Below the pieces are notes generated by a model. That model was not told the DNA's origin. It worked only from the letters and a program-made list of their open reading frames with translations, and searched no databases. From Armillaria gallica (lineage: Eukaryota; Basidiomycota; Agaricomycetes; Agaricales; Physalacriaceae), in contig JBANDB010000018.1 in NCBI GenBank assembly GCA_037576215.1, positions 1,798,001 to 1,862,000 on the forward strand: a stretch of DNA of 64,000 nucleotides, read 5' to 3'. The translations under genes were made by a program, and so were the position numbers. This document shows, piece by piece, positions 24,248 through 36,010 of this stretch; the stretch's first letter is position 1; each line of letters opens with the position of its first letter.

Positions 24248-24333
24248 GTCTATGCACATCAGAACTGCCTCTATATCTCACTAAGCAATAACCGAACAGA
24301 ACAAGGAAATGTACGTTGTTCCGACGATGGCTA

Positions 24334-24783
24334 CAAGGGGGTTCCGGACCGTTGTTCCGGAACACCGGGTCGGTCGGTCGGTCGCCTTCGAGGCTGCTTA
24401 AAAAAAAATCTGTATGGAAATTTTTTTGTGTTTTTGGAGGGGATATTAGGTGTTACATGGCACGAATTGACTATATTTATATTAAAAAGTGACTTCACCT
24501 CACCTTGTATGAGATACAAGCTCTCCACGGCTTAGCCAGGAGGTCAAGGGGAGGTGCAGTCCGTGCAGAGGTCATCCGCGGCAAAGGCCGCTTCTCCCTT
24601 TCCGGCAGGGAGGACCGGCTATGATCGGCAGTGTGGTATACCGGGTGGCAGTGTGCTTACCAATACCGTATGTTCCGCCCATACAGAGTATGTTATTCCC
24701 ACGGAGGTCGGTCTGTCTGTCTGATGAGGGCTTAATAAAAAAACCGACTGGGTGTAATTATAAAAAAATCTGAGACCCCCTTG
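24334..24783. mobile_element. hAT-type MITE, CAAGGGG termini (copy B)
   Basis: Starts CAAGGGGGTTCCGGACCGTT and ends CCCCCTTG, flanked by GATGGCTA (24326-24333) and GATTGCTA (24784-24791), an 8 bp duplication with one mismatch. It shares the GGTCGGTCGGTC subterminal repeat and the AT-rich segment with copy A at 17530. The element is 450 bp and non-coding. Confidence 0.78.
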
Positions 24784-26266
24784 GATTGCTATGAAGATTG
24801 ATTTCACTTCGCTTTTGCTCGCTTCTTAGTTATTGCCATTGTCATGACTGTGGATGAGTATGAAGGCGAGGCTCTGTGTGTCTGACCGCAGCGCTCTTGA
24901 AGGATGGTCGGATGAACGTTGTAGTTGGATCAAGAACGGACGTCGGAGCCCGAATCACACGAGTCTCGGCCCGGCCTGCCATAAGCCTGCCGCTTTTCCA
25001 ACCACCACGACCTTCCGGCCTTGGAACTAACTGTCGCGTCACAGACCCCTAGGGATTGACACTGGAATACGAACGTCCATGTGTTGTTCTTGGCTTTGTA
25101 ATTCGTGGACCCGCTCAGCTATGTCCAAGAACCCGACTTCGCTTCGCCGCTGAACGGAACGGGCTCAAACGTATGTGTCCTTTGGTCTTTCCTCCTTAAA
25201 TGCAGCTGACGAGCATGTTGTCAGGGAGTTGACTATGCAATGTAGGTCGCGTAGTATTCTCCAAGCAAGACTGTCCGAATACTGGCACGTATTTGTGGTA
25301 TTTCTCTGGCTCTAATTGGGACCCTTAGGCAACATTTTTTCATCTCAGGAGAGTTGGCGGTTTACTCGGAACTGTTCGTGTGTAGTCCTTCGTCCTTTTT
25401 TATTGTACTTATCATCGTCTTTAGGATACCTCCTGTCTTTCCACTCATGCCACACGTGTCACGTTTGAATATTAGATGAGAGTTGTGCTCTATGTATGCG
25501 TGTCAAGTTCCGAGGACGGTTCGCGCGGCACCGTTGTTAGCTTTTGAGCTGTAGGCACTGTTCATGTCGGGTTATGTTTGGTACGAAAGTCGCTCCCTGG
25601 GGTTGATTTTATCCTCATTCTCGTTCTAGGTGTTTGAACTTCGGACGCATCACCAATGCCAACTATGATCTCCTGCATAACCCATACATGGACAATGTCT
25701 AGAGCGACATATACTCGTGATTGGTCGTACTCTTTCCATCTGGTAGAAGACGATCGTTACACGATCTTGGAAGGGAAGTCGATCTTCAGATCGGCGGACA
25801 CCTGTGCGGTGAAGAACAAGAAACGAATTCGATTCTCATGCATAAGGTCCAGGCAATGGGTCGCTTAAGTTTCTCTGACACGGCGCGAGGTGAATCGGTA
25901 CGCTCTTCAGTGTTCGGTGAAAGATTATGGTATTTTCCATCTCTTCATTCTCTTGTCCACTTGCTAACGCGTTTATTCATCATCAGCCATTGTTCTGCGT
26001 GTAGATTGAATACATCGCTTTCGCTGTTCACTATTCTATCACCCACGCTGATGTTCAGCTTCTCAGGCAATGAATTTTGGAATACTGAGCGCATTTCCTG
26101 GCATCCTTTTTAATCGCCGGATGTGCAGTTACAGATGTCACGGCGACTTTATTTCAATTTGGTCGCCGCATTGTTTTTCTCTCAACCCTGTGCTCGGACC
26201 TTTCTTCCTAGCTACCCCATTCTTCCCTCTGCGAGCTACCTTTTCTTCGGTTCTTCATAGGCAATC
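24784..26266. other. Intergenic, partly a diverged copy of the 37-38 kb and 48 kb blocks
   Basis: From about 25480 the sequence (TGCGTGTCAAGTTCCGAGGACGG, then GGTACGAAAGTCGCTCCCTGG and TTCACTATTCTATCACCCAC) resembles 37566-38140 and 48148-48710. So a third relative of that duplicated DNA sits here. I find no protein in it. A potential promoter for the kinase pseudogene lies at the right end. Confidence 0.45.
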
Positions 26267-27420
26267 ATGTCGACGAACCCGAACGTGATCGGTATTGGAA
26301 GCAAATCGGAACGTCGCCTTCTCTGTGATGCCGAGCAGATGGAAATGGACGCAGAGATACCTTTCGTTTTCGGCTAATGGTCTGGTCAGACGGCGATGAC
26401 TTCTTCCATCTAAAAAGTCCTATTCGCCGTCCCCGTGACGAAAAGGAAGAAGAACGCTCTGCCCTCATCCATCAGGCGATTCTCGTCCCTCGTACCCACT
26501 ATCAAACTGCCCCGCCTTCCTACCTCATTCGGGCTCCTCACCCTATTCCCGATGACGCGTACATAAAAGTTAGAAGTGGCACGACAGGATAGGTGGGGCG
26601 GGCAGGAGTGCCACGCTGTTTCGAAAATAGCGTCGAGCCCACGTGATCCCGTGTCGCCTTCGCTTCTCACCCCCATCATCGTCGCTCTGCCTGAGAGCCG
26701 TCTCCGTCGTCTAGCCGCCTACGCCCAGCCGGCGTTCTTTCCTCGTCTCATCCCGGGATCTCCCCTATGGGGTCTTCTCCCTCACCCATACTACGGCTAG
26801 ACGTCTTAATCTATGTATTGCCATTGTATTCTAATACAAGATTTGTTCTACGCCTCTCTCATGGGATCTAGTCCCCTCGACGCAAGACTTCGAAATGGCC
26901 TGTCGCTTTTTTTCGATGCAGAAAACCCCGAAAGCGGTGCTATCTGGCCGACTATGATCCACGAAGCTCGAATCTGCGAGGTGCTAATGAAGCATCCCCA
27001 CTGAAATGTCGCCGAATACTATGGATATGTGGAGAAAGATGGCTTAATGGCGGGACTCTGTTTCTAGCGGTATGGGCAAACTTTGGGAGACGCGGTAGAA
27101 AAAGGAACGCTGAAAGTGGGTCATATCGAGTTGACCCTCGAGCAGATCGAGAAAGGTATCCGGCATATTCACGGTCTTGGCCACGTGCATGTAAGTTTTC
27201 ACTCTGTGTTTTACTTTATCGAGTTTTCACCGCACTCTGCAGAACGATATCAACCCTTCAAATATTCTATTCGATGCAGACAATGCCACGCCCATTATTA
27301 TTGATTTTGATTCGTGTTCTAAGAAAGGGGCATCGATCGATTTCAATGGCAGGACATTTCCTTGGAGCAATAATGCGCAGATTGCAGAATTTGAGAATGA
27401 TAATTTTGGGTCGGATAAGG
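26267..27420 (+). pseudogene. Protein kinase-like gene, several stops
   Basis: Begins MSTNPNVIGIGS, loses frame near 26376, and continues in another frame with RPRDEKEEERSALIHQAILVP and PDDAYIKVRS. At 26830-27200 comes FFDAENPESGAIWPTMIHEAR, a TGA at 27002, NVAEYYGYVEKDGLMAGLCF, a TAG at 27066, then RYGQTLGDAV and IRHIHGLGHVH. A clean intron (27190-27241) leads to NDINPSNILFDADN and IIIDFDSCSKKG. The last parts match the catalytic HRD-like loop (HNDINPSNI) and a DFD in place of DFG. The C-terminal lobe beyond GSDK is missing. Two internal stops and the frame change make it a pseudogene of the small fungal kinase-like family. Confidence 0.78.
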
Positions 27421-27895
27421 TAAGAAGAAAACTCTTGTCGAGGAAATCTCTCTGTAAAGGATTCATATTCGCTACATCATCTTGACGGGGAGAAATAACT
27501 GTAGCGTACTACCACACAAATTATATGAGCTTCTTCCTTTATACGTCACTGCGAAGCGCCGTTTAACACTCAAGTTGCGGAAGATCTTCTGTGCTCCGCA
27601 GAGATATGCGGTGAAGTATGTTTGCACTTTGGGGGAGATCGGGTTGTTCCCCGCCCTTTTAGTCCGGAGGACACGGTCCAAGACTCCGACTGCCTCAAGT
27701 GTTTCAGGTGGGTAGTTCCCGTCCCGTAACAGTTATACTGCGCACGCGCAGGGTCACTACACCAAATTATCGGCTGTCTATGGTCCTGTACCCGTCCTGC
27801 GTTCCAACTACAATAAGATTAAAGTTACATTGAGTGTTCATATCATCGCAGAATGCAAAATTAATTCTCTATAAAGATACAGCAATTATCCGCTT
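27421..27895. other. No recognisable gene
   Basis: Short stretch after the kinase pseudogene where its last exon would be expected. No continuation of the kinase lobe is readable in any frame. Confidence 0.45.
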
Positions 27896-28204
27896 TCATC
27901 GTCGAGGCCTATTGTAGAATATTCGGGCCGGAACATAACTCATTTCGAATCTCCTGTCCATTTCAATGGACACATGTATCTCGGGACTCCTTCCCGCCGC
28001 TTCAAGATTACGTTCGACTTTGCGTGCATAATCGTTCAATATCGCCGGGTTCATACAAGTATTGGAATACGATGCCAGTACGATAATTTTCACTTCCTTC
28101 AAGTTGCAGAATCGAGGGTGCGAAAATGCTGCCACGAGAAGTCGCAGTCCGCTCAACCAGCCGCAAATGACCATTGAGAAGTTAACGACTTCCAGTGGGG
28201 GCAT
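27896..28204 (-). pseudogene. C-terminal fragment of the F-box/LRR family
   Basis: A reverse-strand open segment reads FCNLKEVKIIVLASYSN and ends RKVERNLEAAGRSPEIHVSIEM. The ending matches the family C-terminus in the copies at 34900 (LEAAGRSPRINI) and 39990 (AAGRDSEIHVTIDM). Only about 100 residues are present. No F-box end is found upstream on this strand up to the next gene. Confidence 0.55.
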
Positions 28205-28520
28205 AATCCTCGATACAGAACGTATGGACTGCTCGGGGGGGTGCTAAAGCATCACCATCCTCATTCATTGGCTTGGACGCACCAAATAAAAGCCGTATGA
28301 GGTTCCAGTATTACACGTGAATGAGAGGCTGAAGCTATTCACTGATATCCAAACATTGAGTTGTCCGAGACAATTTGAATCAGAGCTAGCCTGCGCTGAA
28401 TATCCTAGGTGGATTGGGTACTATATTCCCCGCGCCATCTGTGAGAAAGAAGAAAGCAGTGAGAAATTGGTGTCAAAAGCGTTCACTGAGGTGGTTTGGG
28501 ACAAGGTGCAATAAATAAAG
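28205..28520. other. Intergenic gap
   Basis: About 300 bases between an F-box fragment and the 3' end of the cysteine-motif gene. Nothing recognisable is seen. Confidence 0.5.
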
Positions 28521-30824
28521 TCAGTCGCTGGCCTGCCATTTACGTTTAATCCCTATTACCTCCTCGATGAGCTTTTCCTGGAAACTGGTAAATCTATCAA
28601 TCACCAGCTCGAAAATCTCCTCTTGCATCCGCTCGTTCTGGTTCCACTTCTTTTCCAAAGACTCCAGGTTATTGCATATCTCTGCTCGATCCACAACAAT
28701 CCGTGCTGCCTCTTCAATCATCTGCTCAGGATCCATATTGCGGAGCTGATCCTTCGCTGCTTCCACAGCATGTTCTCGACGCTCAAACATCTCCTTGACA
28801 CGCTCCGTCCCCAGTGATTCGCCAGCCTGATGCAGGATGTCCTCCACATCCATTGGAGGAGATGAATACCACGTAGTAGGGTCGGAGGATGCTGGAGTCG
28901 ACGAGGATGCCGACGTGCTTTCGACCCTCCCGGGGGCCAGAAATCGCCGCAGGGTAACCGTTGGAATTTTGTTAGAAGACCTTTGTAACAATGTACGCTT
29001 GACTGTCGAAGATTCTCCATCCGTCTCAGATAGGTCGACAAGTGGTTCATTGGACACACTGAAAAGAACAACTCTAGGAGAGGGAACTGGATTCTTCGCT
29101 GTCGACGTTTGGGATCTAGTGATTCGATCCGACGATTCCACCCTTCGAATTTTGTTCGGACGGGTATCGTCCTCAACCGTTTGTTCTCGTATCCTTTTTG
29201 AAGACAGGCTTGAGATGGTGGTATCCATGGCATTCGTATGGCATTCTCCGTCGTCCTTTGCAGTCAGCGCATCGAACACGGACTGTTCGGAATCTGAGTC
29301 GGAGTCGTATACGACAATAATTCTATTCGCCCAGGAACAGCTTTTTCCGTTCATTTTACATTCACGGCACTTTGTGACATCGGTTTCAGTTGTATACTCG
29401 CAGGGGTACAAGGTTCCACAACGTGTACACTGGTTTTGGACTGCATCAGCCATAGTCTTTTGATGATGAAAGGAGATGACCCACCGCGCTGGCTGCCTTT
29501 ACCGGTACCAGGTCCCATGCGGCGATATTAGCTCGATTGGCGACCTTACAGCCCTTCAGCATCCGGGTTTTGGTCTTTCGGATGTTCCTGAAAACGAGCT
29601 GAGACCAGAGGGCATCGCCGGCTTCCTGACGAGCAGCTGCGCGGTCGCTTGCATCCATGGTCTTGGCCACTGCGAACAGGTTATCCACGGCTGAGAAATC
29701 GTCGGCTGAATTTGACAGTTTGAGCAAATGGCGAAAATGAGTGATTGCCTGAGCTCGTCAGCACTCGTTATCGATCCAGACAGGTAGACTTACATCTGCG
29801 TGGACAGCTTCGTCGTCGATGGGTAATTCCACCTGCATAGCACTGCCATCGTTCAGTTCGTTGCTCCGAACATCACCAGAACTCGGCACATCTACTGTTG
29901 GTGCAATGGAATCTGCGAGGTCGTCGAGGCCGCTAGGTGCCGTCCGAAATGCTGGAGAAGAGCCCGAAGATAGCAGACTCGAAGGAGTGGGATTGACGTT
30001 CAATGACGGATCGACGGGAGCTGGTATCGTAGGAACGACCAACGGAGTACGTGCACTGACTGGTACAGAATCGGATGTTGATGGGATACCATTTGTGGAT
30101 TTAATCAGAGGAACAGAAACGGGGGAGGTCCAAATCTGAGACGCAAACTGATAAGCAGGATACTTTCCTGAAGCAGCTCGGACTCACTTCATCGGAAAAC
30201 AAGTTGGTGATTGATGGAGAAGGAGACGCGGGTTCCTCTAAGGTATCTCCTGGATTTGACGCAGGTAGCTTCAACGACGTTAATAATTTGAAAGACGAAA
30301 GAAAAGGAGAGCAGACCGAAATAGGTGTGGACGTCGCGTCCAGGGTATGAGGCGTGGATACTACATCAAGGTCCTGAAACACGACGACTCCGCTGTTAGA
30401 ATTCGTTGAAGCTCACAGCTAGAAATGCCAGACTTGCCTCCGAACCTGGAATAGAAGTCACACATTTGATCTTGGATGGTGTTCCTGTAAACGTTTGGAT
30501 GTCGTCCAGAAGGTCCTCTCGTGTGCAACTCCATCGACCTAACTGGTTTAGACACGCCAATAGTCGTTCCTATAAATAGTGAGCTTCCAACCTAACCATA
30601 AAATATTACTTTACCTTATTTCTTCGTGTTTCGTCTTGCGCAATAGTGTCCCCGGTAGAAGCGAAATCCCATCGAGTTCGCATGTAACGCTTAGCTTGAA
30701 TGCCTATAGCCGTTATATCATCAACACTTAACGGGTTGGCGTAGACTCGGAAGAAGAGGGGTGCATGACCACAGAGCACGCCACTAGCGAACGGCGCTGG
30801 ACCAGCGACAGCAGACGAAGTCAT
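28521..30824 (-). CDS. Unrecognised protein with a cysteine-rich (zinc-type) motif
   Basis: I infer six exons on the reverse strand: 30615-30824, 30438-30569, 30188-30373, 29794-30135, 29503-29748 and 28521-29456. All join in phase 0, giving about 683 residues. The second intron uses a GC donor with a perfect AG|GCAAGT context. The N-terminal ~115 residues look globular (YMRTRWDFASTGDTIAQDET; LLACLNQLGRWS). A long Ser/Pro/Thr-rich linker follows, then a helical block (AARQEAGDALWSQLVF). A cysteine motif, C-x2-C-x6-C then C-x2-C-x6-C (CTRCGTLYPC, CRECKMNGKSC), sits near residue 378. A disordered basic segment and a C-terminal coiled-coil-like stretch (EEAARIVVDRAEICNNLESL) follow. The six cysteines recall zinc-binding DNA or protein binding modules in agaric orphans. 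No function is assigned. The gene appears intact. Confidence 0.75.
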
Positions 30825-31836
30825 GAGAGGAGAAGGAAAAGATGTCACGCGACGATGTGATCCGCAGAGGCAGTATATTTGCAATCGATCTACGGATTGG
30901 TAAACTATTATTTAGTCTCACCAGCGAGCGATTTCTTCAACTCGTTCAGCCCAGCTCTGATAAAATGCATCGGTGCTGTGCCGTATCCAAACATTGCCGC
31001 AGTCGCCTAAAAATCACCGTCTTTTAGCTCTCGAACCCTGCCAGAAAGGGGTGAGATACCTGAACGGCTGGTCGCGGCGGCTCCTAGTTGGTGCGTAGCT
31101 CGCTGGCGACGGACCGAAACGCCTCGTTTATCTCATCCGATAAGCGCGTCGTGGCACCAGGTATATAGCACAACGCGCGAACTTGTATCATTGGGCTTTG
31201 AGTGCAAACGGAGACATGGGAGTATCGAAATAGCACTTCGTGCTTGCCGAGATGCCGATCCAGGTGACCTGGCAAATGTCTAAACGCCGACCAAAAAACG
31301 ACACGGGTCTACTAAATGAAATCTTCGCCAAGAATTCCAAGTCACGTTGCTGTGTGTATGGCAAAGAACGGACTGATGAAGACGAAGATGGCCGTGTCAC
31401 AAAGAAAGACTGGGCAGTGAGGCAAGGCCGTTCAATGCCGCATGACGTGTGGCGTGTGAAATAATGTCCAAAAACATTTTAATGCCTTGTGTTCCAACTC
31501 TCATCCTGCCAATGCGCTTTAACAATGAACGTGAAGCACCATATTTCCACTCTCGTTGTCAGGACTGTGGCCAGCGCAAGAGGTATGGAATCCTTTTAAC
31601 GCTATCTACACCGGCCTCGAGAAGAATGCTCTCTATTCTGGTCGTCCTCGATGGAGAATAGAAGGAGCCGTATTGCGTAAGACGTGGGAATAGATAAGGT
31701 TCATTCCACTCTTACGTGCAGTCGGATCCTCATTGTCGCATTGCAGATACTGCGACCACGATTACTAATCACCGGTAGCTTTTCTATCTGGACAGATACC
31801 TCGTTTTCGTTCTCTGTAACCATCATCTCCACAAAT
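30825..31836. other. Divergent intergenic region
   Basis: About 1 kb separating the divergently transcribed cysteine-motif gene and the transporter gene, so both promoters should lie here. Short frames lack any signature. No clear TATA box or operator can be singled out. Confidence 0.45.
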
Positions 31837-33516
31837 ATGTCTGGTTCATCATCCGTTCCTTCCCCCATGACGTGGCGATTGATTGTGGCTATATATATTC
31901 TACTCTTCATGTCATGATCTCTGACACTCAGGACCGACTTCATTCAGGACAATCACGATGCAAAAGGACCCAACAGCGAGGAGAGTCATCATAGCATCGA
32001 ACTTGACGCAGCATCGGCAAGAAGGGTGTGGTTCAAGCTGGACCTTTTTCTGCTGCCCGTCATAGCCATGTTCTATTTCTTGTCGTTCCTGGTATGTTTT
32101 TCATTGTCCCTTTGATTCCTTAGATCACAGAACGTCGCCACAGGACAGAACAAATATCGGGAATGCGCGCATCGCAGGTCTTCAACGCGACCTTCAAATG
32201 ACAAACAAGCAGTATAGCATTGCTTTGACCGTCACATATGTTCCGTATATTGTTGCAGAACTGCCTTCAAATCTGCTTCTCCGAGTACGTCGGTCTGCAT
32301 ATATCTAGCGTTCCCGAACTTATTGGCAACTGCTCAGGTCGTTGGACCGAACTATCTTCTTCCCACCTTACTGACCGCCTGGGGAGTCGTCACCACCCTT
32401 CAAGGAGTGGTGACGAGCTATGGTGGCCTCCTCGCCTGTCGATTCTTCCTCGGACTTTTCGAAGGCGGTGTCTTCCCCGGATTAGTGTTATACCTCACAT
32501 ATTTCTACCCTCGTGCCAAGATGACCACCCGAATATCTGCGTTTTTCGCTTCTGCGTCACTCTCGGGGGCATTCTCAGGACTCCTCGCGTATGCCATCAT
32601 TCACATGGACGGCGTAGGTGGACGTGCAGGGTGGCGATGGATATTTATCCTGGAAGGCGCGTTCACTGTTGCTTGGGGTCTTATGAGCTACTTCCTCATG
32701 CCTCGAGATGCCATGTCTGCAAAAATTTTACGTCCGGCAGAACGCAAATATGTGGCCCGTCAGATTGTTGAACCTGGGGGAGAGGGGTTTGAGTGGAAAG
32801 AAGTGAGGAAGGCATTCGTCGCGCCGCATGTTTGGATCCTCGGCGTGATATTCTTCTTTTCTGGTTCTGTCCTCTATGGCTTGGCCTTGTACGTCCTTTC
32901 CTTTCCATGTTGTTGCTATCAGTGTCCTGACTCTATTATCCGTAGCTTTACTCCGTCGATTGTCCAGGGCTTGGGATACACTGCTGCTCGCGCACAGCTC
33001 ATGAGTGTACCGCCATTTGCAGCCGCGTTTGTGTTGTCAATTACGACTTCCTACCTATGTGACAGGTACCATATCCGTGGCCTTGTTTGTGTTGTCACTT
33101 CCATCATCGCGTTGGTAGGATTCGTCGTATTCCTCACCTCGTCGTCAGCAAAGACACAGTACGGAAGCCTCTTTCTGTCGATACCTGGTGTGTATACCTC
33201 TGCTCCGACGCTGTCGACGTGGAACTCGACGAATTCAGCACCGCACGTTCGTCGTGCGACGGCTATTGCCATTGGATTTATGATGACAAACGCAGGTGGA
33301 ATTCTGTCTACATGGCTACTAGGGAGCTTGAGCACTGCGCCCAGATACGTACTTGGAACGCGCGTAATGGTAGCGTTCAGCGTTGGAATGGCTTTGGGGT
33401 CTGCGTTGTGCTGGTGGTATTTCGTGTGGATGAATCAGAAGAAGAGGAAGATGTTAGGACAGGATATTCGAGAGATGGATGGAGATTTGGCTCCGACGTT
33501 TGTGTATCTATTATGA
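31837..33516 (+). CDS. Major facilitator transporter, Dal5/allantoate permease-like
   Basis: Predicted 485-residue, 12-helix transporter of the anion:cation symporter (Dal5-like) branch, which moves small organic anions such as allantoate, nicotinate, pantothenate or dipeptides with protons. I infer five exons: 31837-31871, 31932-32091, 32144-32284, 32338-32888 and 32946-33516; every join keeps frame. The start is the ATG that splices in phase to TDFIQDNHDAKG. The family signature FLDRTNIGNARIAGLQRDL spans the second intron. GLLACRFFLGLFEGGVFPG and the FTPSIVQGLGY block are typical. The C-terminus (NQKKRKMLGQDIREMDGDL) is cytosolic. No breaks are seen. The substrate cannot be told from sequence alone; the plasma membrane is the expected location. 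Confidence 0.9.
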
Positions 33517-33825
33517 TGGTAGGTTGTTTTCTTTCATTCGTAGGGCAGTGGGCGCTGATTATTCCATCATCGTTCAGATTATAATGGGTATGCTGCAAGA
33601 TGGGAGCGGAAAGCGGGAGATCACCATGACGTCCTGGATTGATATCACTTGCATCAGTCATTCGTCGCAGAGAGCCTGGATATCCTATTTAGTAACTCGG
33701 AATGACGATATAGCTTAGAGCACCTACCTTTGTTTCTGAAGCCACATAAATTGTATCGCTGCTAGTTCTCACTTTCAGCCCAAGTTCAGGTGCAAATATT
33801 CTTTGGGTAGGTGACATATTGCACA

Positions 33826-33960
33826 ATGAGACCTGCGGTTGCTACCAATGAAGGCGAAGCCAAAATGCTCTTGCAGCCGTGATTACAGCTGTCAGCTATT
33901 CCAGTGATGTCGATGGACAATACTATCAATTTCTTGGTACCCACGTTTATGAAGATTTCG
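33826..33960 (+). pseudogene. Secreted-peptide family, decayed copy 1
   Basis: ATGAGACCTG at 33826 matches the start of the intact peptide gene at 49537, but the hydrophobic core of the signal peptide is gone. The second-exon part (VMSMDNTINFLVPTFMKI) aligns with VMPMDYINSVVPP...FVKI. The terminal TAG is replaced by TCG. It also opens the left duplicated block. Confidence 0.55.
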
Positions 33961-34049
33961 ATACCGGATAGCGTGTGTATGATAGCCTTATTCCGCTGAA
34001 CGGGACGAAAGGGCTCTGTTTGTCACGCAGACTCGAGGTGAACAGGATG

Positions 34050-34200
34050 ATGGATGGCTGAAGAGCGCAGGCTCTTTAGCTCAACGGTTAAGTGTCTTGC
34101 TCAGTTATTTGCGGAGCACAGCTGTTCGAGTCGGCTGATATGTACACAGTTTCTGACATATCAAATCCTTTTCTTGGCCAGTGATGTTCCCATTGGAAAG
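34050..34200 (+). repeat. tRNA-derived SINE-like repeat, copy 1
   Basis: A box A-like TAGCTCAACGG at 34077 and a box B-like GTTCGAGTC at 34124 are spaced as in a tRNA, followed 37 nt later by the shared body motif TTTTCTTGGCCAGTGATG. The arms do not form a good cloverleaf, so it is not a working tRNA. The same box B and body motif pair recurs near 44680, 50471 and, on the reverse strand, 40467. Confidence 0.55.
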
Positions 34201-34623
34201 AAGCCGCGGGTCCCGGGAGTCTGATATCTATCCTGCGCTCGGTTCATGTGATCGGCTGTCTCTTGAATTCACATTCACCACATCAGAGATGAGGGCCTAC
34301 CTCCAACAGACGGGAAACCTTGTGAGCATACTAGAAGTCTCTCCGTAATCAACCAACAATGCTTTCGACCTCGACGTGCTCTGGGAAACCAGGCTTCGGA
34401 CTCAGTATTATTTTGTCTCCCGGCTTCGAAGTTATTGAGATGCAACGAAGGAAATCTGATTGATGGTCTCTCCGATTTCTAGTATGCGAAATTCAATGTC
34501 TATGATGTAAGTACTGTAATAGCAGTGGGTGAAATTATCGAGTACGGGGTGTACCACGCGTGTCAGTTGACATGAGACGAGTTCCATTGTCGGATATGAT
34601 GCTTGACAATTTTCGTACTGCAG

Positions 34624-34773
34624 AACGACCTGCCGCCGATTACCGATGTGCTGTTTTGTGATGGCATATTGTGGTATATCGACGGAGGCCTATCATCCAT
34701 GCGGTGGAATCTTTGTATTGATCATGGAATGATTGGAATATACGTCGATGGTATAACAATCAATAAACACAAG
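34624..34773 (+). pseudogene. Relic exon of an unknown gene, left block
   Basis: A 150 bp segment framed by a CTGCAG acceptor and AAG|GTAGG donor reads NDLPPITDVLFCDGILWY and RWNLCIDHGMIGIYVDG. The matching segment at 45174-45323 has exactly the same length and a similar peptide, with one stop. Flanking exons are not readable, and no family is recognised. Confidence 0.45.
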
Positions 34774-34899
34774 TAGGTTAGAATTAATATTCGCATTGTT
34801 TAGCATATGAATGCGGAAAAAGAAACGCAGAAGCTCCATTCCTGGCAAGCGAAAACATTCCGCTTCCAAAACCGTAACCAAGACAATGTCCCAATGGTG

Positions 34900-35996
34900 C
34901 CACTATTTCAGCGGTGATATTTATCCTCGGACTTCTTCCCGCCGCTTCGAGATCTAGTTCGAATCTTCTAACCTAGCTATCAAACATCTCCGAGATGTCA
35001 GCAGTACTCTTCATCGTCAAGTGCAATGTTTTCAGACATCGGAATCGAGGCTGCTGGGAAAGAGCCGCGGCGAAACGACTGGATATCTGTTGGGGCGTTC
35101 GCCAGTTATTGCAGGAAAATGAGAGGCTGAGGGATTCTAAGGAGGATGAGATGTCGTCGGACTCGGGGGGTATGGTGAAGAAATCTGCAAGGACACCGAG
35201 TACATTCGTACGGTCGATTATGGATAATAATTTTAGTCGCCGTAAGAGGAGGGACACTATTGGGGCGTAAACACTGGGTGGTAGCTTCAAGAAGGTACAT
35301 ATGTGCCTGGTCGGTGTTTGGTGTCGATGGATAGATCAAGTAGTACGGGAGCCTTCCGAATGAACTCTTGGACATCTTTGATACTAGGATGTCGAAGAGA
35401 GGCTGCTCGTAGCGACAGAAGGGAGACCGGGCAGTCGACTCTAAGAAACGGTGCCAAGTCTCCTGCAGAATCCGTCTCCAAACGCGATAGTTCGATCCTA
35501 CGGCTACTGATTCAAGTTGACTGGGACTCGCGAAACGTATTCAGGCGGACCTTGAGCTGCTTGAGCGTTGACGGGAGATTTGACAGTAATGCGAAAAAGT
35601 CAGCCACAGACGAGAAGGACAAGTTGGCCAATTCGAGGTCTTTGAGGGTTGTCAAGGAGGGAAGAATCGCTGTATTTCCAATGGGGCTTCCGTTGATTTT
35701 CGTAGTGAGCTTTGATGCACCACGGGAGGAGAGCGGTGGATATATCCTCTTTCAACCATTCTAATTCGACCTTGAGCAAGCAGGGGATGGGCTTACGCCC
35801 TTGGAAAACGGAGAGAAATCTGGGAGCGGGGCGGAGATCGCCATTTAAGGACAAGCTGCGGAAGAGATAGGGAAAGCAGAAGGTATGGAAGTTGGAGGAT
35901 GCGAGGGAGAGAACTTTGATAGTCGGGATGTCGAGGTGCGAGAGGATCTCTTCGAAGAGCTCGGGAGTCTCCGCTGACGGCGTGACTAGAAGGCAT
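34900..35996 (-). pseudogene. F-box/LRR family, frameshifted copy (left block)
   Basis: Reverse-strand paralogue of the copy at 46547. It starts MPSSHAVSGD, then shifts out of frame before ELFEEILSHLDIPTIKVLSLASSN, which is readable in the next frame. A second shift of 2 nt lies near 35710, at KAHYENQ versus KAHTAKINGSPIG. Downstream, LRYLEL-type, FLRVDCPVSLLSLRAASLRH and LLDLSIDTKHRPG segments, an intron near 35290 and the second exon (LSIIDRTNVLGVLADFF, FSCNNW, FRCLKTLHLTM) are readable. Its C-terminal region is better kept than that of the right copy. With two shifts it cannot make the protein. Confidence 0.78.
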
Positions 35997-36010
35997 TGGT
36001 GGCAGCACAC

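Noticed and set aside
28837..29463. 208-codon forward frame
   Set aside because: It is antisense to the last exon of the cysteine-motif gene, whose frame is supported by splice sites and composition.
34050..34145. Functional tRNA gene
   Set aside because: Box A and B are present but the acceptor, D and anticodon arms do not pair; it fits a tRNA-derived repeat.
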